A stretch of 38,042 nt of DNA from Pirellulales bacterium (GTDB lineage: Bacteria; Planctomycetota; Planctomycetia; Pirellulales; Lacipirellulaceae). The position numbers and the translations under genes are program-made. Below the pieces are notes generated by a model that was given only the letters and a program-made list of their open reading frames with translations, was not told the origin of the DNA and did no database searches. This document shows positions 16,668 to 24,776 of this stretch, piece by piece. Within the stretch, counting starts at the first letter, position 1; each line of letters starts with the position of its first letter. The DNA is taken from positions 1 to 38,042 of the forward strand of contig JAHBXQ010000013.1 in NCBI GenBank assembly GCA_019636345.1, in the 5' to 3' direction.

Positions 16668-17699
16668 GTGACGGAACATCGACGTTCGACATGTCGCGCT
16701 TTCACGCTCGTCGAGTTGTTGGTGGTCATCGCGATCATCGGCGTGCTCGTTGCGCTGCTTCTGCCCGCGGTGCAGGCGGCGCGAGAAGCGGCGCGACGCG
16801 CGCAGTGCGTCAATAACCTTCGGCAAATTGCGTTAGGGTTTAGCAACTATGAGTCCTCGATGAAGTCGCTGCCGGGCGCAGGGTGGAACGCGCGCTACGT
16901 AGGCGACCCCCTCGCCGGCTCGGGACGCGAGCAGCCGGGCGGGTGGATGTACCAAATCCTCCCCTACATCGAACAGCAGGCCGTATACACTCTCACCGAC
17001 GACGGCAACCGCGCAATCACCGCCACGCAGAGACAGCAGTCGATCGCGCTGCAGCAGGCGATCGTCCCGAGCTACAACTGCCCCAGCCGACGCCCGGCAA
17101 AGTTGTACAGCTATCGGCTGCCAAATTCGTGGACGCCGATCAACGGCGATCGCGCCGCGGAGTTGGCTCGCGGCGACTACGCCGCCAACGCCGGCGACAG
17201 CCCCTGCCTCATCAACGAGTGGCTCAGCGAAGCGGGCAATTGCGACCCGGCGCCCCTGTCGTGGTACGCCTACGACTACACGAACCTCGCCTCGCACGAG
17301 TGGCCCCCCCGGGAAGGCCAGTCCGGCATCAATTACGTCGGCGCGAACATCAAGTTGCAGCATATCTCCGACGGCACGACCAACACCTACCTGATCGGCG
17401 AGAAGTACCTCAACCCCGACCAGTACGACAGCGACGGCACGATCGACGGCGGCGACAACCACAGCGTCTATCAGGGCTTCGACTACGACGTCAATCGCTG
17501 GACGGCCTACAATCCCGGCGAGCCGAATCTTGCCGATCGCCCCTTGCAAGATCGCCCGGGACAAGACGGATACCGCGCCTTTGGCAGCGCGCACGCGGGG
17601 GGGCTCAACATGGCCTACTGCGACGGATCGGTGCAAGTCGTTTCGTACGATATCGATCTCGAGGTTCACCGCGCCGCCGGGAATCGGCGCGACAACTAG
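16668..17699 (+). CDS. DUF1559 protein with prepilin-type N-terminal leader
   Basis: This 343-residue protein is a member of the large planctomycete DUF1559 (SBP_bac_10-like) family. The leader ends just before FTLVELLVVIAIIGVLVALLLP, a type IV pilin/pseudopilin cleavage and methylation motif, continuing into the usual AVQAAREAARRAQCVNNLRQI. The C-terminal signature AFGSAHAGGLNMAYCDGSV is present. It should be processed by prepilin peptidase and be part of, or attached to, a pilus-like or surface structure; the family's function is not established. The start is GTG 16668 with GGAAGG 8 bases upstream. It is followed by an EF-hand lipoprotein gene, the normal arrangement for these families. Confidence 0.9.
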   Translation: MTEHRRSTCRAFTLVELLVVIAIIGVLVALLLPAVQAAREAARRAQCVNNLRQIALGFSNYESSMKSLPGAGWNARYVGDPLAGSGREQPGGWMYQILPYIEQQAVYTLTDDGNRAITATQRQQSIALQQAIVPSYNCPSRRPAKLYSYRLPNSWTPINGDRAAELARGDYAANAGDSPCLINEWLSEAGNCDPAPLSWYAYDYTNLASHEWPPREGQSGINYVGANIKLQHISDGTTNTYLIGEKYLNPDQYDSDGTIDGGDNHSVYQGFDYDVNRWTAYNPGEPNLADRPLQDRPGQDGYRAFGSAHAGGLNMAYCDGSVQVVSYDIDLEVHRAAGNRRDN

Positions 17700-17790
17700 G
17701 TTGATTCTCGGAGCCTGATTCGTTGCCGCGCCGCAACCGCGCTGCTGGTCCTGCTTTTCCTTTGCCGACACACGCCGAGTGCGACTGCTC

Positions 17791-18450
17791 ATGGACTCCG
17801 CCTACGCACAGGGATCGACGCCATATGCGACAGCGCAGCGGTTCGGCAATCGTCGATATGGGATTCCTTGCCTCTTGGCCGCGATTGCGGTCGGGTGCTC
17901 TCGTGGGCCGACCCGCGTGAGCGCACCGTCGGTGAATTCGGCTGAAGCGGGAGCCGAAGCGATTCGGCTCTACGACAAGGACGGAGACGGCAAACTTTCG
18001 GGCGCCGAACTCGATGCCTGTCCGGGAATCAAGCTCCATCTGGCCGCGTACGACTCCGACGGCGACGGCGCCGTCTCGCAGACCGAAATCGAGGCGCAAC
18101 TCCAGAAGTTCGTCTCCTCGAAGATCGGACAAACGAACCTGCAAATCGCCGTCGTCTGGAACGGCCGGCCGCTGGCGGGCGCTACGGTCAAGCTGGTTCC
18201 CGAACCGTATCTGGGCGCCCAAGTGAAGCCGGCCTACGGGACGACCGGCCAAGCGGGAAAAGCCGCCATGGACATCCGCGACGAAGACCTCCCTGCCTCT
18301 GAGCATGGCATCATCGGGGTCCACTGCGGCACGTACAAGATCGAGGTGACTCACCCCAATATCGCCATCCCCGAGCGATACAACGCGCAAACGACCCTGG
18401 GCTACGAAACCGAGTTCGGCAATCCAGGGTTCAAAGTCAGCCTGAAATAG
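17791..18450 (+). CDS. Putative lipoprotein with two EF-hands and a carboxypeptidase-regulatory-like domain
   Basis: The product has 219 residues. A hydrophobic leader ends in IAVGC with Cys36 as the probable lipid-attached residue, although the leader is long at 35 residues. Two calcium-binding EF-hand loops follow at residue 62 (DKDGDGKLSGAE) and residue 88 (DSDGDGAVSQTE). The rest is a beta-sandwich resembling carboxypeptidase regulatory domains (VVWNGRPLAGATVKLVPE, GTYKIEVTHPN). Proteins of this type are regularly encoded after DUF1559 genes in planctomycetes. I used ATG 17791; GTG 17779 would add four residues. It is probably a cell-surface partner of the preceding protein. Confidence 0.75.
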   Translation: MDSAYAQGSTPYATAQRFGNRRYGIPCLLAAIAVGCSRGPTRVSAPSVNSAEAGAEAIRLYDKDGDGKLSGAELDACPGIKLHLAAYDSDGDGAVSQTEIEAQLQKFVSSKIGQTNLQIAVVWNGRPLAGATVKLVPEPYLGAQVKPAYGTTGQAGKAAMDIRDEDLPASEHGIIGVHCGTYKIEVTHPNIAIPERYNAQTTLGYETEFGNPGFKVSLK

Positions 18451-18735
18451 TGAGGCATGAGCATGGCGGCGTCGCAACGTGTCGAGAGCGCACCGCCTCC
18501 GAACCGAAACGCAATCGCCAATCCCAAATGACATGACAACTACGTTCGTCGCCTTGCTCGGCGCCCGATTTTCTTGACTTCCGTGGGAATCCCAATCACC
18601 TTTAATCACGGCTGCGTCTCTCGTCTCGTTCTTCGCCGTCCGCGTCTTGGCGCGTCTTGTTCGCCTCTTCGCCGGCACGTTTGGCGGCACTCGTTTCGCT
18701 CGTCCGCAACGCCTCATCACCGTGGAGGAGACCTC
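18451..18735 (+). other. Intergenic leader of the first PEP-CTERM gene
   Basis: The 285 bases between the lipoprotein and the PEP-CTERM gene hold no gene. TTTTCTTGAC at 18569-18578 matches the motif upstream of the DUF1559 gene at a similar distance from the start codon (162 versus 150 bases from the TTGAC). The bases just before the gene (GGAGGAG at 18724-18730) are a strong ribosome binding site. Confidence 0.4.
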
Positions 18736-19611
18736 ATGCTCTCAAACGATCGCCACCGCTCGCCCGCCGCGCACGGCCGCACGCCGTCGCTTGAATCTCG
18801 GCTCGCCGCTTACGCTGCCGCGACCAGCGCCGTCGCCGTCGCTGCCGGCGCGACCGATGCGCACGCCGTCATCGTCGGCAACACGACCGTCCAACCCTTC
18901 GGCGTCAACGGCGAAGTCAACATCGACTTCAACGGCGACGGCCAAATCGATTTTCAGATCGATCACGATCGTGTCGACCTCAACGGCACGCCGCTCGACT
19001 ATTTGCAGATCGACAAGAACGACGTCAATGGGGCGTCGAACCCGCTCGACTTCGACCCGCTGCCGGGCTTCACAGCGACGACGTTCCCCCCGGGCATGAC
19101 GGTCCCCAACAACGCCGATAATGCCAAGTACGTCATCCCCACCGGAGCGGCGACCGATTATCCTGCGGCGTTGACGCACGGAACGCTCATCGGCCCCGCC
19201 TCGAATCTCGACTGGCAGGAGACGGCCAGTTTCGGCGGCGGCGGCAGCGCGATTCGCGCCAACCGACTCATCGATGAAGACGCCGGGCAGATCGATCAGG
19301 TCCTCGGCGGCCTGACGACGATCACGCCTACCAACGGTCCCAACTTCGTCGGGCTGGGAGGAGAGGTGCGCTACCTTGGCGTCCAAATGCAACTCAACGG
19401 CTCGCCGACGTTCAACTACGGCTGGATCGGAATCCGCATCGATAACGAGGCGGACGCCACCGGAGCGGTCGTCGGGTACGCCTATGAAACTGAGCCCGGT
19501 CGACCCATCCCCGCGGGCGTGATTCCCGAACCATCGACGATCGCGATCGCCGGCATTGGGGCCGCAGCGCTCGTCGGTCGCCGATTCTTCGGCAGCAAGA
19601 AGTCGGAATGA
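18736..19611 (+). CDS. PEP-CTERM sorting domain protein, paralogue 1
   Basis: This 291-residue exported protein has an Ala-rich N-terminal signal region (residues 21-44, AAYAAATSAVAVAAGATDAHA) and ends in a PEP-CTERM signal: Pro264-Glu-Pro, a hydrophobic helix, then basic RRFFGSKKSE. Such proteins are sorted by an exosortase and usually linked to extracellular polysaccharide; no exosortase gene is in this window. The body contains VNIDFNGDGQIDFQIDHDRVDLNG, a DxNxDGxxD-like loop that may bind calcium. It has a close paralogue next door (19751-20941). The mid section (SAIRANRLIDEDAGQIDQVLGG) and YGWIGIRIDNEADATGAVVG are shared by the two. Its function is unknown. Confidence 0.82.
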   Translation: MLSNDRHRSPAAHGRTPSLESRLAAYAAATSAVAVAAGATDAHAVIVGNTTVQPFGVNGEVNIDFNGDGQIDFQIDHDRVDLNGTPLDYLQIDKNDVNGASNPLDFDPLPGFTATTFPPGMTVPNNADNAKYVIPTGAATDYPAALTHGTLIGPASNLDWQETASFGGGGSAIRANRLIDEDAGQIDQVLGGLTTITPTNGPNFVGLGGEVRYLGVQMQLNGSPTFNYGWIGIRIDNEADATGAVVGYAYETEPGRPIPAGVIPEPSTIAIAGIGAAALVGRRFFGSKKSE

Positions 19612-19750
19612 CGCGCACGATCGGCGCAAGTCGGTTGCAGTGAAACTGCCGGCGCGGCGACTCGTGCGGGTCGCCGCGCCGCACTCAACTCCGCGCCGCC
19701 CCGGCGGCGCGACTCGTCTTCAGTTCGTTCGTCCGGGCAGGAGCGGTAGC

Positions 19751-20941
19751 ATGAGCGAGAGGATTGTTCGCATCCCATCGGGCGTCCGTGCGGCGGCCGA
19801 CGAAACCCGTCTGACGGCTTATCTTGCCGCGGCCGGAGCGATCGTCGCGGCCGAGACTGCCGATGGCGCCATCGTCGCCCACACCACGCCGGTCCCCTTC
19901 GGCATCAACGGAGAAGTCAACATCGACTTCAACGGCGACGGTCAGATCGACTTCCAGATCGATCATGATCGGGTCGATCTCAACGGTACGCCGCTCGACT
20001 ACCTGCAAATCGACAAGAACGACTTCAACGGTGCGTCCAATCCGCTGGACTTCGACAGCTTTCTGCCCGACGTCAACTATCAACCCTTCCCGCTGAACGG
20101 CACGCCCCGCAACAGCGACGCAGAGTATCTGCAGTTCTCCAACAGCTTCGGCGATACGGGGGGCTACGCCGTTGCGCTGAAGGCGGGGGACATGATCGGG
20201 GCCTCGGGCCTCGACAGCTTGGTCCCTGGAACGGTGTGGGACTGGCAGGAGAACGACAACTTCGCCGGCACCGGCATGGCGATTCGCGCCAACCGGCTCA
20301 TTGACGAGGATGCGGGACAACTCGATTCCGTTCTCGCCGGTCGCCAAGTCCAACAGCCGATTGGCCCGAATCTGGACTTCCCCGATCTGGACGGCTGGCT
20401 CGGTCTGAACGGCGAAACGCGCTACGTCGGCGTGCGAATCGATCTCAACGACGCCCTCGAACCGGGGCTCAATTCCAAAGACCTCGCGGCCAATCCCAAC
20501 ATTGCCGAGCAATTTTACTACGGTTGGATCGGGCTGCAAATTACCAACGAGGCCGACGCCACCGGGGTGGTCACCGGCTGGGCCTACGAATCGACCCCCG
20601 GCGTGCCGATCGCCGCCGGCGACACGGGGCCGTTCGTCGCCGATCCCGATTTCAACAACGACGGCAATGTCGACGGGACGGATTTCCTGATCTGGCAGCG
20701 CGGGTTCGGCTCGACCGTCGCCCCCGGCGCAGGCGCCGACGGCACCGGCGACGGCATGATCGACGGCGCGGACTTGGCGCTCTGGAACATCGGTTACGGA
20801 ACCGGCTCAGTTGTGTCAGTCGCCGGCGCCGTCCCGGAACCGGGCGCCATCGGGCTCACGATCGTCGGCGCACTGCTGCTGGCGGGCTGCTTCGTCGTTC
20901 GCCGTTGGAAGCTGCGGCAACTCTTCTCGGCGGCGCGGTGA
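19751..20941 (+). CDS. PEP-CTERM protein with dockerin-like repeats, paralogue 2
   Basis: This 396-residue exported protein shares the whole core of the preceding gene. A block of about 50 residues (VNIDFNGDGQIDFQIDHDR onward) is almost identical, and the DNA is also very similar there. It differs by having a dockerin type I-like pair at residues 298-352 (FNNDGNVDGTDFLIWQRGFG and TGDGMIDGADLALWNIGYG), each with a DxNxDGxxDxxD calcium loop. The PEP-CTERM signal begins at Pro362 and ends RRWKLRQLFSAAR. Start ATG 19751 has GGAGCGG upstream. The gene pair is a tandem duplication in which one copy gained or the other lost the dockerin section. Confidence 0.83.
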   Translation: MSERIVRIPSGVRAAADETRLTAYLAAAGAIVAAETADGAIVAHTTPVPFGINGEVNIDFNGDGQIDFQIDHDRVDLNGTPLDYLQIDKNDFNGASNPLDFDSFLPDVNYQPFPLNGTPRNSDAEYLQFSNSFGDTGGYAVALKAGDMIGASGLDSLVPGTVWDWQENDNFAGTGMAIRANRLIDEDAGQLDSVLAGRQVQQPIGPNLDFPDLDGWLGLNGETRYVGVRIDLNDALEPGLNSKDLAANPNIAEQFYYGWIGLQITNEADATGVVTGWAYESTPGVPIAAGDTGPFVADPDFNNDGNVDGTDFLIWQRGFGSTVAPGAGADGTGDGMIDGADLALWNIGYGTGSVVSVAGAVPEPGAIGLTIVGALLLAGCFVVRRWKLRQLFSAAR

Positions 20942-20957
20942 ATCCCGGCGCGACAGC

Positions 20958-21803
20958 ATGGCGAGCATCGAGCATCTCGTCGCCCTGGGCTACGTCGATC
21001 CGCACGACTTGGCGCGCATGCACGCCGAGGGCGAGCGCTGCCACGCTGCAACGCTCAGTCTCGCGCAGGCGCAGATCGACGCGGGCGAACTTGGCGAAGC
21101 TCGCGACGCGCTGACGGAACTTGCAGGGGCGGCCCCCGCGTGGACGGCGCCGCGACGACTGCTGGCGCAGGTCGAAGTGCAATCGGGACGCGCTGCCGAA
21201 GCAATCTCGCATCTTGATTGGCTCGAGGAGCATGGCGTCGAGCACGCCGAGCTCGCCCTGCTTCGCGCGGCGGCTGAGCTGCGCCGCCGCCGTTTCGACG
21301 ACGCCCTGGCCGCGGCCGAGTACGCCCGCGCGCTCCGTGAGCCTTTCCCCGCGGCCGACGTGGCGATCGGCGTCGCACACCTCCGCCGCGGTCGCATCGC
21401 CGCGGCCGCCGAGGCGTTCGAGCAGGCCCTTGGCGAGGAGCCGCATCGCACCGACGCGTTGGCAGGCATGGCGGCCGTCGCGCTGCGTCGCGGCGAGCCG
21501 GAAGCAGCCGTCGACTTCGCCCTCCGCGCGCTCGACGCCGACATGACCGTCCCGGCAGTCCACCAACGACTGGGGATTGCGCTCGCGCAGCTCGGCAACA
21601 TGCCCGCCGCCGAGGCGGCGTTTCGCACCGCGGCGACCCTTGGCCCGCGATTGGCCGGGCCTTGCCGTCGATTGGCGCGGCTCGCCGAGGAGCGCGGCGA
21701 CCACGCCGCCGCCGCTGCGATGCGGCAGCAGGGGCGAGAATTGGTTCGCCGAAGACGAGCCGCCGCCAAGTCGACGACCGTTACTCCGACCCGTCCCGCT
21801 TGA
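20958..21803 (+). CDS. Tetratricopeptide repeat protein
   Basis: The product has 281 residues made of repeated Ala-rich helix pairs of TPR type, for example ELGEARDALTELAGAAPAW, GRIAAAAEAFEQALGEEP, GEPEAAVDFALRALDAD and GNMPAAEAAFRTAATLGP. There is no signal peptide, so it is probably cytoplasmic and a protein-protein adaptor. ATG 20958 lies 16 bp after the stop of the second PEP-CTERM gene, so it is probably co-transcribed with it, which suggests a link to export or assembly of those proteins. Its 3' end overlaps the convergent GNAT gene by 23 bp. Confidence 0.8.
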   Translation: MASIEHLVALGYVDPHDLARMHAEGERCHAATLSLAQAQIDAGELGEARDALTELAGAAPAWTAPRRLLAQVEVQSGRAAEAISHLDWLEEHGVEHAELALLRAAAELRRRRFDDALAAAEYARALREPFPAADVAIGVAHLRRGRIAAAAEAFEQALGEEPHRTDALAGMAAVALRRGEPEAAVDFALRALDADMTVPAVHQRLGIALAQLGNMPAAEAAFRTAATLGPRLAGPCRRLARLAEERGDHAAAAAMRQQGRELVRRRRAAAKSTTVTPTRPA

Positions 21804-22731
21804 CGATCGGCGAACCGTCGACGGAACGCGCCATCAGCGCCCAGGTGCGCGTCGTCATCCCCCCCAGTTGCGCGGCGAATCGCCGCGTGTCCTGGTAATG
21901 ATCAAACGACGAGAAGTGGAACCGCACCACTCCGATCGCCTGGGCCCCCTGGCACGCTTCCAACTTCAACCACGCGTTCGCCCAGTCGTTCCGCAACTCG
22001 GGGGCGACGATCACGGCGTCGACGGCCGCGGCGTCGCGTGCCGTCCGGTGGGCTAGCACGCACCCGACGACTCGCTCTCCCAGGCACAGCACGCGCGAGT
22101 AGCGCGGATGAAAGGCGTCGTTCCCCTGCCCGTGGAGCCGTGCGCGCAAGACATCCCGGTCGCCGCCAAGATGAGCCATATGGAACTCGAGCACCTGCTG
22201 CCGGTCGGCCGCGTAAAGCGGGACGATCCGCGCCTCGGACGGAATGCGGCCATGCTCGCGCAGCCACGCGACCAGCGGCGCCAGTCGCGGCGCAAACTCG
22301 GCGACTGACAACTCGTGTTCCTCGACCGTCTCGACCGCCTCGAACCCCAGTCCGCGCCACGCGGCGAACTCCTCGCTCGCCATATCGACTTTGCGAGCCG
22401 AGTAAATCGCATCATCCCCGCAGCGGGCTGCGTATTGCGCCATCGTCGCCACGAGCGCCCTGCCGACGCCGTGGCTGCGGCAGGGAGGGATGACGTGTAC
22501 CGCCGCGCCGGGCCCTGTCGGAGGCTTGTGGCGGCGCGAGTGGGTGATCGCCGCGGCGCCGACCACGAGGCCACGCTCCCCCTCGACTGCCGTCACGAAT
22601 CCCGCGACCCCGACCATCCCGGGGAGCAGCATCCGACACGCCTGCGCGTCGTCTGCTGACGCCGAGCGGATCGAAAACCCGCTCTTGGCGATGTCGAACG
22701 CAACGGCCGCGGGGCGAGACGGAGCGGTCAC
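21781..22731 (-). CDS. Tandem GNAT-family N-acetyltransferase
   Basis: This 316-residue protein carries two GNAT folds. The first (about residues 17-140) contains the acetyl-CoA loop VIPPCRSHGVGRALV, matching the R/Q-x-x-G-x-G/A motif. The second (about 165-300) is more divergent (VLCLGERVVGCVLAHRT, VDAVIVAPELRNDWANAWL). The start is GTG 22731-22729, overlapping the TGA of the upstream propeller gene as GTGA, so translation is coupled. The acceptor is unknown; with its partner being a secreted glycan protein, an amino-sugar acceptor is possible but not shown. Confidence 0.78.
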   Translation of the reverse strand: MTAPSRPAAVAFDIAKSGFSIRSASADDAQACRMLLPGMVGVAGFVTAVEGERGLVVGAAAITHSRRHKPPTGPGAAVHVIPPCRSHGVGRALVATMAQYAARCGDDAIYSARKVDMASEEFAAWRGLGFEAVETVEEHELSVAEFAPRLAPLVAWLREHGRIPSEARIVPLYAADRQQVLEFHMAHLGGDRDVLRARLHGQGNDAFHPRYSRVLCLGERVVGCVLAHRTARDAAAVDAVIVAPELRNDWANAWLKLEACQGAQAIGVVRFHFSSFDHYQDTRRFAAQLGGMTTRTWALMARSVDGSPIVKRDGSE

Positions 22732-24653
22732 GGGCGGAGCCTCGAGCGTTCCGGTGGCAATCCGCGGTGGTTCGTTCCTCGCGGGGAGAGGTTCCAGGCC
22801 GTCCTCCCCACGGCAAACGCCAGGAGAAGCATCGCCTGCGATCGCGGCTCCGGCACGCCGAGGGAAACGACGCTCCCGGCGACAACCCCGCCGCTTAGCC
22901 CGTACCCGGCCTGCCAGATGGCCAAGTCGAACCCGTCGACCGCCCCGTTTCGATCGCCGTCCCCCGCCGTCCCGTCAGGCGGACCGCCGAATTGCCGCTG
23001 CCAGACGAGAAAGTCCTCCCCGTCGACGGCCCCGTCGGCGTCGTAGTCGGCCCGCAGCTCAGCTAGCCGAGGAATCGTCGCCAGATCGAGTCGGTACATC
23101 ATCTGGTTGTAGTCGTACAACGGGGTTGCCGTCGGGTTGCCCGAGAACGTGTTCGCATACGTCCCCTCGAAATAGATGATGCGGCCCCTCTCCTCGAAAA
23201 AATACTCGTGGAGCGCCGGGTTGTAGAAGGTGTAGTCTCCCGTCGTACCGCGATCGTGGGTGACGACCTTGACCGCCTTGTTCCACGGTCCCTCGGGGGT
23301 CGGCGCCTCGGCGAACCAGACTTCGCCCAACAGGCTGTCGCCGAACAACTCCGTGCCGATCATCACCCAGCTTTGCCGATCGTCGTTCCACTTGACCGAC
23401 GATCGGTGGAGCGAGACGTCGCGCCCCGTGGCGGCGTCCTCCAAGCGGAACGGCGACTCGTCCCGCACGAGCAGCCCCTTGGCGACCAGGTCGTTGAGCA
23501 TTTCGGTGGTGAAGGGATCTGCCCCCTTCTTCCAGCCGAACAGGAGCTTCCCCTGATCGTCGTACTCGAGCGGAGGGTTGGCGGCGTCGTAGCGCGTCCC
23601 CGCGGCCAGCGGCGTGAACGCCTCCCACTCGTTGACGTCGGTCACGTGCTGCCAATCGGTCCGCACCCGCACGTTGGGATACGATTGGGCGAAGTAGAGG
23701 TAATCGACCCCCGCCGCCGAGTGGTGAAACGCATGTCCCTGCGGCGTGATCGGAGCGTCAATTGCGTACGGCTGAAATCGCTCAAAGGTCTCGGTCGCAT
23801 CGTTGAACAGCGCGAGCCCCTGTTCGAGCATGTTGAAGTTCGCCGAGCCCGGCTCGATCCTCGAGAATCGGGCAAGCATCCGTTCTTCGCCGGCGGCGTC
23901 AAGAATGGTGAACAGCCCGTCGATCCAAATCGGCCCCGGGTCGGCCAGCGGCATCATCTCGCGAGCCGAACCGGCGGAGTTTACGAAGTACTGCAAGTCG
24001 ACTCCGACGCCGGGCGCCAATCCCCCTTGCTCCGGCACCTGCGACCGCGCCCCGGAGGTGCGGAAGTTGCCGAAGCCGACCTCGTACAGCGTATCCCCCC
24101 AGAACCAGTGGAGCTGTCCCCGGTAGATTGCCGTCTGCACCGAGTCCTGTCCGCGGACGTTGGCGTTGTGCAACGGCTGGGCGATCGGCGCCGGCTGCCC
24201 AGCCGCGACCGTATGACCGTAAATCTCGGGACCCGTGACGCGGTAGAGCCGCTCGGCCAGATTGCGGCGATCGATCGCCATTTGCGTCGTCTCGCCCGGG
24301 GTGGTTTGAATCGTTCCGCCCCGTTCCGAATAGCCGTAGCTCCGCACGCCCCAAAACGTGTTCTTGTTCAAGAGCGCGGGATCGGTGATCGTCGCCAACC
24401 CGTTGCTGTCCGTCAGGATCAGCGGCCCCTGCCACGGGGTGAGTTCAACCAACGGCACGCCGCGCCCTGTCTCGGAATCGACGACTTGAATCACAAACGG
24501 CTGAGCCCAGGCCGCCACGGCCCCGCCGCAGACGGCAGTCCCAACCAATGCGAGTCGCGTTCCGTACGCTCGCCGATGGCGAACTCGCCCCCGGCGCCGT
24601 GTCGCGAGCGAATACAAGAGGCAAGCGAAAGTCGCGGCGACGAGACGATTCAC
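22728..24653 (-). CDS. PEP-CTERM protein with DUF4185-like propeller and dockerin-like repeats
   Basis: The product has 641 residues. The N-terminus has a signal region (LALVGTAVCGGAVAAWAQ) and a beta domain like carboxypeptidase regulatory modules (VQVVDSETGRGVPLVELT-like start). The large middle part resembles a DUF4185-type propeller: QTAIYRGQLHWFWGDTLYE is the same motif as in the other two propeller genes here. Residues 536-586 hold two dockerin-like calcium loops (YDADGAVDGEDFLVWQRQFG and GDRNGAVDGFDLAIWQAGYG). PEP begins at Pro601, but the remaining 41 residues are longer and less basic than a normal PEP-CTERM end. The start is GTG 24653 with GAGG upstream (TTG 24656 also possible). 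It probably acts on a glycan outside the cell. Confidence 0.8.
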   Translation of the reverse strand: MNRLVAATFACLLYSLATRRRGRVRHRRAYGTRLALVGTAVCGGAVAAWAQPFVIQVVDSETGRGVPLVELTPWQGPLILTDSNGLATITDPALLNKNTFWGVRSYGYSERGGTIQTTPGETTQMAIDRRNLAERLYRVTGPEIYGHTVAAGQPAPIAQPLHNANVRGQDSVQTAIYRGQLHWFWGDTLYEVGFGNFRTSGARSQVPEQGGLAPGVGVDLQYFVNSAGSAREMMPLADPGPIWIDGLFTILDAAGEERMLARFSRIEPGSANFNMLEQGLALFNDATETFERFQPYAIDAPITPQGHAFHHSAAGVDYLYFAQSYPNVRVRTDWQHVTDVNEWEAFTPLAAGTRYDAANPPLEYDDQGKLLFGWKKGADPFTTEMLNDLVAKGLLVRDESPFRLEDAATGRDVSLHRSSVKWNDDRQSWVMIGTELFGDSLLGEVWFAEAPTPEGPWNKAVKVVTHDRGTTGDYTFYNPALHEYFFEERGRIIYFEGTYANTFSGNPTATPLYDYNQMMYRLDLATIPRLAELRADYDADGAVDGEDFLVWQRQFGGPPDGTAGDGDRNGAVDGFDLAIWQAGYGLSGGVVAGSVVSLGVPEPRSQAMLLLAFAVGRTAWNLSPRGTNHRGLPPERSRLRP

Positions 24654-24776
24654 CAAACTAGCCTCGCGACAAGATCGAGACGAGCGTCGCTTCGGCGTCC
24701 CGCCCGGGGCGATTCATGCCGAAACTCAGTTGCCATTGTAGTCGCAAGCCGCCCCGGCCGCACGCGTTCGAGCGAA

